Assembly: GCF_002885975.1 (NCBI RefSeq)
Contig: NZ_POSP01000003.1
Coordinates: 1,054,001-1,118,000 of the forward strand
Reading direction: 5' to 3'
DNA: 64,000 bases
Source: Paucibacter aquatile
Lineage (GTDB): Bacteria; Pseudomonadota; Gammaproteobacteria; Burkholderiales; Burkholderiaceae_C
Both the position numbers and the translations under genes were made by a program. Shown one piece after another: positions 54,715 to 64,000 of the stretch. The stretch's first letter is position 1. Every line of letters starts with the position of its first letter. Under the pieces are notes generated by a model. It ran no database searches, was not told where the DNA came from, and was given only the letters and a program-made list of their open reading frames with translations.

Positions 54715-54739
54715 GCGCCCCATTGCTTCTTTTTGCATC

Positions 54740-55264
54740 ATGACCACAGACACTCCCACCCCCCAAGAGCCGATCCCCGAGACCTCTGCCGCCGAGACCG
54801 GCGCGGACAGCGCTGCGACCAAGCTGGCCGAGGTGGAAGCCCGCCTGGCCGAGATGTCGGACGCCTACCTGCGCGCCAAGGCCGAGGTGGAGAACATCCG
54901 CCGCCGCTCGGAAGAAGAAATGTCCAAGGCCCGCAAGTTCGCCGTGGAATCCTTCGCCGAATCCATGCTGCCCGTGATGGACAGCATGGACGCCGCCATC
55001 GCCCTGCCCGACGCCAAGGTCGAGACGGTGCTGGAAGGCGTGCACGCCACCCGCCGCCAGCTGGCCTCGGCCCTGGAGCGCAACAAGGTGCTGGAGATCA
55101 ACCCCAGCGCCGGCACCAAGTTCGACCCGCACCAGCACCAGGCCATCTCGGTCGTGCCGGCCGAGCAAGAGCCCAACACGGTGGTCATGGTCCTGCAAAA
55201 GGGCTACTCCATCGCCGAGCGCGTGCTGCGCCCGGCCCTGGTGACCGTCACCGCCCCGAAATAA
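54740..55264 (+). CDS. grpE: GrpE, nucleotide exchange factor of DnaK
   Basis: A 174-residue co-chaperone. A long helix with coiled-coil character (~30-85, VEARLAEMSDAYLRAKAEVENIRRR) is followed by the beta-wing domain with KFDPHQHQAIS and GYSIAERVLRPALVTV. It releases ADP from DnaK. Of two ATGs I take 54740, since the one at 54713 overlaps the -10 element of the heat-shock promoter. dnaK follows after 148 bases, which hold an imperfect inverted repeat (55287-55314). Confidence 0.95.
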   Translation: MTTDTPTPQEPIPETSAAETGADSAATKLAEVEARLAEMSDAYLRAKAEVENIRRRSEEEMSKARKFAVESFAESMLPVMDSMDAAIALPDAKVETVLEGVHATRRQLASALERNKVLEINPSAGTKFDPHQHQAISVVPAEQEPNTVVMVLQKGYSIAERVLRPALVTVTAPK

Positions 55265-55412
55265 AGACAAAACTGCACGAAATGCTCGGTCGGCCGGGCT
55301 TGAAAGCCCGACCGCCAGCCGCAGCTAAGAACCATCCGGCCGCCGCGCCAGCGCTTTCACCAGCCATCAGCGCGCCGCCAGCAACGCATCAAAATTCTTC
55401 AGGAGTAAGACC

Positions 55413-57371
<1,959 letters not shown>

Positions 57372-57446
57372 GAAAGACCTTGGGCGCGCCGGTCTCCAAT
57401 GAGAAACCGGCCGTCTTCGCCGCCGCGCCGCAGCCAAGGAGGTTTG

Positions 57447-57482
57447 ATGCCTCCCCCGCTCGACGCGGCGCTGTTGTTTTGA
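57447..57482 (+). CDS. 11-codon mini-ORF before dnaJ
   Basis: AAGGAGGT, a perfect Shine-Dalgarno, lies five bases before ATG 57447, which opens an 11-codon frame (MPPPLDAALLF) ending 18 bases before dnaJ. dnaJ has no such site of its own. The mini-ORF could load ribosomes for dnaJ or be a regulatory leader. No protein function is implied. Confidence 0.4.
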   Translation: MPPPLDAALLF

Positions 57483-57500
57483 ACCGCACGGACCCCGCCC

Positions 57501-58643
<1,143 letters not shown>

Positions 58644-58674
58644 GCCCTCGGGAGGGCCCTCCGGCCCCTCCCCC

Positions 58675-58719
58675 AGCGCCCGCCATCAGGTCCCACCGGG
58701 CCTGATCCGGGCGCTTTTT
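58675..58719 (+). terminator. intrinsic terminator of the dnaK-dnaJ unit
   Basis: AGCGCCCG (58675-58682) pairs with CGGGCGCT (58708-58715), enclosing an inner stem ATCAGG-T-CCC / GGG-C-CTGAT, and T residues follow to 58719. It is 32 bases past dnaJ. Confidence 0.85.
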
Positions 58720-58921
58720 CTTGCCCGCCTCGGCATGCGCTGGGCTCAGAAATGCCGGGCAAACACCGAGCTGTTGTGGCCTTGGGGGCACTCAAGTCGG
58801 CCGGCCGGCGCGCCGATACTCCCGGTGTGAGAAGCCCGATGCCCACCGCCCCACGCCCCGCCCGCCCCGCCCGCCCTGACCGCGGCGGCCGCGCCGCGAC
58901 CTGCTTGCGCCGGGAGGCCCC

Positions 58922-60553
58922 ATGGCCTTGATGGACCGCGAGATCCAGAACGCCAGCGCGCTGATCATCGACAGCAACTCGACCTCGCGCAGCCTGCTCT
59001 CGGCCCAGCTGCGCGATCTGGGTGTGCAGCAGGTGCGCCAGGCCTCGCGCGTCAGCGACGCCCGCGTCATCCTGGAGCACAAGACCTACGACATCGTGCT
59101 CTGCGACTACCACTTCGACGGCACCGAAATGTCTGGCCAGGATCTGCTGGACGAGTTGCGCCGCGAGCACCTGCTGCCCTACTCCACCGTCTTCGTCATG
59201 GTCACCGGCGAAGCGTCCTATGCCAAGGTGGCCGAGGCCGCCGAGGCTGCGCTCGACGCCTACCTGATCAAACCCTACACCAGCGCCTCGCTGGCCGACC
59301 GCCTGGCCCATGCGCGCCACCGCAAGCGCGTGCTCAAGGACATCTTCGAGGCGATCGAGAAGCAGGAGTTCGAGGCTGCCGCGGCCCATTGCCTCAAGCG
59401 ATTCAATGCCCGTGCCGAGTTCTGGCTCTATGCCGCCCGCATCGGTGCCGAGCTTTTGCTGCGCCTGAACCGCCACGAAGAGGCCCACAAGCTCTACGAC
59501 GCCATCATCGAAGCCAAGACCGTGCCCTGGGCACGCCTGGGCGTGGCGCGCTCCGAGCTGGCCGCTGGCAATCTGGTGGCGGCACGGCGCACGCTGGAAA
59601 CCCTGATCGGCGACATCCCCGACCATGCCGATTCCTACGACGTGATGGGCCGAGTGCAGATGGAACAAGGCGAGCTGGAAGCGGCCCTGGAGACCTACCG
59701 CACCGCCGCCAAGCTCACCCCCGGCTGCTTGCTGCGCCAGCAACGCTGCGGCAGCCTGGCCTTCTACGCCGGCCAGCGCGAAGAGTCGCTGAAGATGATG
59801 GAGCGCACCATGGCCCAAGGCCTGCGCTCCAAGCTGTTTGACATGCTGAGCCTGGTGCTGATCGGTTTCATGCGCTTTGACAACAAGGACATCAAGGGCC
59901 TGAAGTACGCGCACGACGCCATGGTGCAGGAGTTGGAACGGCGGCCGCAGTCCAAGCGCCTGCAGCGCTTCGAGGCCGTGTTCCGCGGCCTGCGCCATCT
60001 GGCCGAACACAAGGTCGGCAATGCCCTGGAGCTGGCCCGCCAGCTCAGCGCCGAGGCAGACGGCGAAGATTTCGACCTCGAAGCCGCCAGCCTGCTGGTG
60101 GGCCTGTGGATCCGCCTGTCCAAGCTGGCCATTCAGCTGGATGAGATGGGGCCCATCATGTCCCAGCTGGGCCTGCGCTTTTGCACCTCCAAAGCCAGCT
60201 CGGAGCTGCTGGTCTCGGTCAGCGAGGACAACGAGGCCGTGGCCAACGAGTTCCGCAGCTGCCACACCCGCATCTTCGGCGTGGCCGAAACGGCCATGCG
60301 CCATTCCATGCGCGGCTCCGCCCGCACCGGTGTGGAGCTGCTGATCCAGCAAGGCGAAAGCACCCGCAACGCCAAGCTGATCGACATGGCCAGCCTGGTG
60401 CTCAAGCGCCATGCCGAGAAGATCGACGACGCCGAACAACTGGCTGAGCGCATCAGCGAGCTGCAGGCGCGCTACGTCATCCCCATCGCCTCGCTGAACA
60501 ACCGCAACCGCGCCGCCGGCGGCCTGGCCTTGCGCACCGGCGCCCCGAGCTGA
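58922..60553 (+). CDS. response regulator with TPR-like repeats
   Basis: A 543-residue protein. The receiver domain (~10-130) has the phospho-Asp in IVLCDYHFDG and Lys in LIKPYT. The rest is helical repeats of TPR type (for example WARLGVARSELAAGNLVAARRTLE and DSYDVMGRVQMEQGELEAALET), which form a protein-binding scaffold. There is no DNA-binding or enzymatic output. GGGAGG precedes the ATG. No kinase gene is next to it. A role in protein-protein control downstream of an unlinked kinase is inferred. Confidence 0.85.
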   Translation: MALMDREIQNASALIIDSNSTSRSLLSAQLRDLGVQQVRQASRVSDARVILEHKTYDIVLCDYHFDGTEMSGQDLLDELRREHLLPYSTVFVMVTGEASYAKVAEAAEAALDAYLIKPYTSASLADRLAHARHRKRVLKDIFEAIEKQEFEAAAAHCLKRFNARAEFWLYAARIGAELLLRLNRHEEAHKLYDAIIEAKTVPWARLGVARSELAAGNLVAARRTLETLIGDIPDHADSYDVMGRVQMEQGELEAALETYRTAAKLTPGCLLRQQRCGSLAFYAGQREESLKMMERTMAQGLRSKLFDMLSLVLIGFMRFDNKDIKGLKYAHDAMVQELERRPQSKRLQRFEAVFRGLRHLAEHKVGNALELARQLSAEADGEDFDLEAASLLVGLWIRLSKLAIQLDEMGPIMSQLGLRFCTSKASSELLVSVSEDNEAVANEFRSCHTRIFGVAETAMRHSMRGSARTGVELLIQQGESTRNAKLIDMASLVLKRHAEKIDDAEQLAERISELQARYVIPIASLNNRNRAAGGLALRTGAPS

Positions 60554-60569
60554 GCGCCCCTCAAGCGGA

Positions 60570-61745
60570 TCAGAACAGGCGGCCCTGGCTGGAGGGCTCG
60601 GTTGCCGACGATGCCGGGCGCTGAGTTGCTGGCCGCTGAAAGCGCGTCAGGTCGAGCGGATAGCGCTCACGCGACAGGCCCAGGCGGGCGCAGGCCTTGT
60701 GCAGGCGCTGCGACAGCAGCTGGGCCCAGATGCCCTCGCCGCGCATGCGGCTGCCGAAGTTCGGGTCATTGTCACGGCCGCCGCGCATATCCCGCACCCG
60801 GGCCATGATGCGCGCGGCCCGCTCGGGCACATGGCGCTGCAGCCAGTCCTGGAACAGCGGGTTCACCTCCCAAGGCAGGCGCAGCGGGATGCAAAAGGCC
60901 GAGCGTGCACCCAGCGCAGCGGCCGCTTCCAGGATCTGCTCCAGCTCCGGCTCGTTGAGAAAGGGAATCAAGGGCGACACGCTCACCCCCACGGGCACCC
61001 CGGCCTCGGCCAGGGTCTGCAAGCTGCGCAGGCGCCGCTGGGGCGAGGCGGCACGCGGCTCCAGGATGCGGGCCAGGGCCGGGTCCAGGGTGGTGATGGA
61101 GATGTAGCAGGACACCAGCTGCTGCTCGGCCATGGGCTGGAGCAGATCCAGATCGCGCTCGATGCCCGAAGACTTGGTCACCACCGAGAAGGGGTGGCGA
61201 TGCGCCTGCAGCACCTCGATCAAGGCCCGCGTGATGCCCAGCTTGCGCTCGATGGGCTGGTAGGCATCGGTGGCCGTGCCCAGGCAGGTCAGGCGTGGCA
61301 CATAGCGCGGGCTGGCGAAGCTGGCCTGCAGGCGCTCGGCGGCGTTGACCTTGGCGATGATGCGGGTCTCGAAATCCAGCCCGGGCGAGAGGTTGAGATA
61401 GCTGTGCGTCGGCCGGGCGAAGCAGTAGACACAGCCATGCTCACAACCCCGGTAGGGATTGATGGACTGGTCAAAGGGGATGTCGGGCGATTGGTTGCCC
61501 GAGAGGATGCGCTGGGCGCGCTCCTCGATGATTTGGGTGCTGGGCGGCAAGGCCTCGGGATCGAAGCTCTGGGCCAGCGAGCCCCAGCCATCATCGAACT
61601 GCTCGCGCTGTTCGCTCTGGAAGCGGTGCGCCAGCGCCCAGGCCGTGCCCCGCCCTTTCAGGGTGTCGGCGGCGATGTAGAGCGGCTGGTCCGTCGGAAC
61701 CGGCGGCAGCGGGCGCTTGGGGCGGCTTGGTGGGAGGGGTGACAT
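60570..61745 (-). CDS. PA0069-family radical SAM protein, spore-photoproduct-lyase-like
   Basis: A 391-residue radical SAM protein. The cluster motif is CEHGCVYC within NPYRGCEHGCVYCFARPTH, and the SPL-like barrel continues with LGTATDAYQPIE and SPLIPFLNEPELE. The family is related to spore photoproduct lyase, a DNA repair enzyme, but its reaction is not known to me. The ATG abuts a LexA box (61745-61764) that contains a -10-like TATAAA, so the gene is probably SOS-controlled and perhaps leaderless. It lies 69 bases after the UvrD-like gene. Confidence 0.85.
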   Translation of the reverse strand: MSPLPPSRPKRPLPPVPTDQPLYIAADTLKGRGTAWALAHRFQSEQREQFDDGWGSLAQSFDPEALPPSTQIIEERAQRILSGNQSPDIPFDQSINPYRGCEHGCVYCFARPTHSYLNLSPGLDFETRIIAKVNAAERLQASFASPRYVPRLTCLGTATDAYQPIERKLGITRALIEVLQAHRHPFSVVTKSSGIERDLDLLQPMAEQQLVSCYISITTLDPALARILEPRAASPQRRLRSLQTLAEAGVPVGVSVSPLIPFLNEPELEQILEAAAALGARSAFCIPLRLPWEVNPLFQDWLQRHVPERAARIMARVRDMRGGRDNDPNFGSRMRGEGIWAQLLSQRLHKACARLGLSRERYPLDLTRFQRPATQRPASSATEPSSQGRLF

Positions 61746-61764
61746 ACTGTACGTTTATACAGCA
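61745..61764 (-). promoter_or_regulatory. LexA (SOS) box with embedded -10 element
   Basis: TACTGTACGTTTATACAGCA has a perfect CTGT-N8-ACAG core and agrees with the E. coli consensus at 16 of 20 positions. On the minus strand TATAAA (61759-61754) lies eight bases before the ATG of the radical SAM gene, so LexA binding would cover the promoter and start site. Confidence 0.85.
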
Positions 61765-61814
61765 TTTCGCGCATCCCGTTCGCACAGTTCACCCCTGCCG
61801 CCGTCGCCCCTCAC

Positions 61815-63896
61815 TCAGGCGCTCAGCACCCCGGCCTCGATCAAGAAACGCGAGGGCGAGGCCGGGTTGTAAGCCAGACTCAGTCGCTGGCGCGCGCGCG
61901 TCATGGCCACATACAGCAGGTTGCGGTTTTCGGCGGCGCTGACCTCGCCAACAAACTCGCCGCGCGAGAGATGCGGGATCAGCACATGGTCGAACTCCAG
62001 GCCCTTGGCGGCCTCGATGCTGGACAGGCTGACCCGCGGATCGGCGCGCATGCGCGCCTGGCCGGCTTCCAGCAGATGCAGCAGGCGGAAGGCCTGCTCC
62101 AGCCCCTCGCCTTCGGCCACGATCATCTGCACCAGCTGGGCAATGTTGTCGCGCACCTGCTGGATGTCTTCCTTGCGCACCAGCACCGAGGCCGCCAGGC
62201 CGCTGGGGTCGAGCGCGCGCACAAAGCCCTCGCCAAAGACCTGCAGATCCTCGGCCTTCAACACCGCCAGGGCCGCGCGCAGACGCGCCAAGGCCCGCGG
62301 CGAGGCATTGCGCAAGACCTGGCCCTCGATGAAAGGCCGCATGCCGTCGATGTGCGAGGCCGCGTCGGCAATCGCGCGGCGCTGCGCGGTGACCGCGTCG
62401 AGATGGCGCAGCTCCGGGCTTTCGATCAAGGCGCCCGCGAACAGCATCAACGCGGCCAAGGTCTGCTCGCGCAAAGGGCGGCTGGCAAAGCTGCTGAAAT
62501 CGTCGCGCGCAAAGGCATGGAGCGCGCGCACCAGCAGCACCTCCGGCCGGCGCAGGAAGGACTCAAAGCCATCGACGCGGTAGTCCACCCCCAGCTTGAG
62601 CAGCTCGCGCTCCAGCAGGATGGACTGGGCCGGGCGGCGCAGCAGGATGCGCAGCTCGTGGCGCTCGGCCTGGCGCAGATGGGCCTGGGCCAGACGTGCC
62701 ACCTGCTGCGCCATCACCCGCGCCGATTCACAAGGCAGCAGCTCGATCTCGGTGGCGCAATGTGCGGCCGCGGCATAAGCCTTGTTGTGGGCCAGGCGGC
62801 CGGCCATCAGCGCCAGCTCGGGGCCGAAGCGGTGGCTGGCCGTCAGCGGCAGGCGCACCGGCCGGCCGATCTCCTGCTCGAAGCTCTGGTGCATGAAAGC
62901 AGCCTCGGCGCCGGCCTGCGAGTGAATCACCTGATCGCGGTCACCCACGCCGACGAAAGCAGCGCGGCGGTTGGCCTCCAGCACCGCCTTGAGCACGGTG
63001 AACATGGCCCGGTTGGTGTCGTGCATCTCGTCCACCACGATCAAGGCCAGGCCCTGGGCCAGGGGTGAGCCCTCGCGCGGGATCTCGTCGCGCAGCAAGG
63101 CGCGGGCCAGGTCGTAGCAGGCGTCGCCCTCACAGCGGAACTCCGGCCGGTCCGGGTGGCCGCCGCGGCGGATGAACTCATAGGCCGAGCGCACGCGCAG
63201 GCTCAGGTAGTCAAATCCCAGGTCCTCGGCCAAGGCGGGGCTCATGGCCTCATCCTCATCGAGCTGCTCGATCAGCATGCGGCCCTTGAGCACGGCAAAG
63301 GTCTGCAGCAAGCCCTCGGCCAGCGCCGCCGGCGAGCCATCGACGCTGAGCTCCTCGGGGTGTCGCTCACCCGGCAGGGTCTGCGCCCTCTCGACCGCGC
63401 GCAGCAGGTAAGGCTTGACCTGCTCCAGGCGCTGCAGGGACAGGGGACGCCCGCCTTCGATGCACTCCAGCACCTCAAGACTGAAGGCCTCGAAGCTCTG
63501 CACGCGGATCGCATCGACCAGCTCGGCCGGCAAACCCACCCAGCGCAGCTGCGCGCGCAAGGCCAGCACGGCCGGCGCGGTGTAGGTCAGGGCCAGGATC
63601 ATGGCCGGATCGGCGCCCCGCATCAGGGCCTGCGCGATGCGCAAGGCCAGGCTGGTGGTCTTGGCGGCGCCGGCATTAGCCTCGATCAGCACATGGCGGG
63701 CGCGCGTGGCCTGGATCCGCTGCTGCTCCTCGGTCGGCGCGAAATGCTCGGGCACGAACAGGGCTTCGGGCTGCTCCGTGATCGGCGCTTCGGCAGGATT
63801 GGCCAAATGGGCGGGTGGCTCGGCGCCCGGCGCCGCACCGGTGTCTGAAGCGCTCACCGGCCGCGACTCAGTACTCGTCACCGACCGGGCTGACAT
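61815..63896 (-). CDS. UvrD/Rep-like superfamily 1 helicase
   Basis: A ~693-residue SF1A helicase. Motifs in order: Q-motif region FAPTEEQQRIQA, Walker A NAGAAKTTS (the usual GSGKT is altered to GAAKT), Ia TYTAPAVLALR, Walker B VVDEMHDTNRAMF, III VGVGDRDQVIHSQAGA, and VI LYVAMTRARQRLSLAY. It is shorter than UvrD (720). ATG 63896 overlaps the dnaB end by 29 bases; GTG 63857 would remove the overlap. Likely a repair or recombination helicase, and likely co-transcribed with dnaB. Confidence 0.82.
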   Translation of the reverse strand: MSARSVTSTESRPVSASDTGAAPGAEPPAHLANPAEAPITEQPEALFVPEHFAPTEEQQRIQATRARHVLIEANAGAAKTTSLALRIAQALMRGADPAMILALTYTAPAVLALRAQLRWVGLPAELVDAIRVQSFEAFSLEVLECIEGGRPLSLQRLEQVKPYLLRAVERAQTLPGERHPEELSVDGSPAALAEGLLQTFAVLKGRMLIEQLDEDEAMSPALAEDLGFDYLSLRVRSAYEFIRRGGHPDRPEFRCEGDACYDLARALLRDEIPREGSPLAQGLALIVVDEMHDTNRAMFTVLKAVLEANRRAAFVGVGDRDQVIHSQAGAEAAFMHQSFEQEIGRPVRLPLTASHRFGPELALMAGRLAHNKAYAAAAHCATEIELLPCESARVMAQQVARLAQAHLRQAERHELRILLRRPAQSILLERELLKLGVDYRVDGFESFLRRPEVLLVRALHAFARDDFSSFASRPLREQTLAALMLFAGALIESPELRHLDAVTAQRRAIADAASHIDGMRPFIEGQVLRNASPRALARLRAALAVLKAEDLQVFGEGFVRALDPSGLAASVLVRKEDIQQVRDNIAQLVQMIVAEGEGLEQAFRLLHLLEAGQARMRADPRVSLSSIEAAKGLEFDHVLIPHLSRGEFVGEVSAAENRNLLYVAMTRARQRLSLAYNPASPSRFLIEAGVLSA

Positions 63897-64000
63897 AGTC
63901 CGGCGACAGGTTCTCGAACTTGGTGTGCATGCGCTGGAAGGCCAGCTTGATGGTGCCGACCGGGCCATTCCGCTGCTTGGCGATGATGATCTCAGCCACG
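63868..64000 (-). CDS. dnaB: DnaB replicative helicase, C-terminal end only
   Basis: The last 43 codons of a minus-strand gene enter at the window edge. They read AEIIIAKQRNGPVGTIKLAF followed by QRMHTKFENL and end DEY-stop, which matches the conserved C-terminus of DnaB (the IAKQRNGP motif with the Arg finger region). The stop is TGA at 63870-63868. The helicase gene downstream starts inside this end. Confidence 0.88.
   Translation of the reverse strand, partial: VAEIIIAKQRNGPVGTIKLAFQRMHTKFENLSPDYVSPVGDEY

Noticed and set aside
54713..54739. Upstream ATG for grpE
   Set aside because: It overlaps the -10 element of the sigma-32 promoter and would not be in the message.
55287..55314. Heat-shock promoter before dnaK
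   Set aside because: CTTGAA occurs at 55299-55304 but no CCCCAT-like element follows at 13-16 bases; it is part of an inverted repeat instead.

Overview
The window is a continuous chromosomal stretch of a GC-rich betaproteobacterium, most likely order Burkholderiales in the Rubrivivax/Leptothrix/Roseateles/Paucibacter neighbourhood. The evidence is the paaG-I-K-A-B-C-D-E cluster with a TetR-type PaaR, Bug/TctC-type solute-binding proteins, a Gram-negative porin of the betaproteobacterial type, a Lys/Ala-rich RpoD N-terminus, and hemH close to hslR-grpE-dnaK-dnaJ. I saw no tRNA, rRNA, CRISPR array, insertion sequence or prophage. Nearly all of the window is core or ordinary accessory chromosome.

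Layout. 1-1131: end of an NlpC/P60 peptidase and a conserved hypothetical. 1181-12519: phenylacetate degradation. On the minus strand paaG-paaI-paaK-paaABCDE-paaR-(ABC binding protein)-terminator-paaZ; on the plus strand, divergent, paaY. A 14-bp palindrome, probably the PaaR operator, lies in the shared control region beside two opposed arrays of an 8-bp repeat. 12743-18096: a signalling cluster of a three-PAS histidine kinase (preceded by a translationally coupled mini-ORF), a REC-PAS-GGDEF-EAL response regulator and a di-iron/metallo-beta-lactamase-fold protein resembling ODP oxygen sensors. 18143-24214: PfkB-like sugar kinase with a changed active site, moaA-mobA-GNAT, a YceI-like lipoprotein, an Mpo1-like membrane protein and the Fe-S carrier ApbC. 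24298-28823: two adjacent kinase-HDOD proteins, one an apparently competent Ser/Thr kinase with a C-terminal GAF domain, the other a pseudokinase. 29007-36655: hrpA, argA, yggX, an iron-binding protein under a palindromic operator, and an H-NS-like protein. 37041-47576: a MASE1-like GGDEF-EAL protein, dnaG, rpoD, a class III cyclase-FHA fusion and hemH. 47605-54178: a tripartite tricarboxylate transporter (tctA, tctB, binding protein), a porin and the divergent tctD-tctE two-component system. 54206-58643: hslR and grpE-dnaK-dnaJ with a near-consensus sigma-32 promoter. 58922-64000: a REC-TPR regulator, an SPL-like radical SAM protein whose start codon abuts a LexA box, a UvrD-like helicase and the 3' end of dnaB.

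How they work together. The paa genes make a phenylacetyl-CoA pathway: ligase PaaK, epoxidase PaaABCDE, isomerase PaaG, ring-opening PaaZ, and the thioesterases PaaI and PaaY. The beta-oxidation genes paaF, paaH and paaJ are absent and must be elsewhere. Two GGDEF-EAL proteins, an adenylate-cyclase-type protein, two HDOD proteins and several two-component proteins make the window rich in second-messenger and phospho-signalling genes.

Observations I consider most worth a second look: the LexA box fused to a probably leaderless SPL-like gene; the kinase/pseudokinase HDOD pair; short degenerate copies of the 3' ends of rpoD and hrpA just downstream of each gene; mini-ORFs with strong ribosome binding sites ahead of the PAS kinase and dnaJ; and a recurring -10-like hexamer 6-8 bases before start codons, which suggests leaderless transcription.
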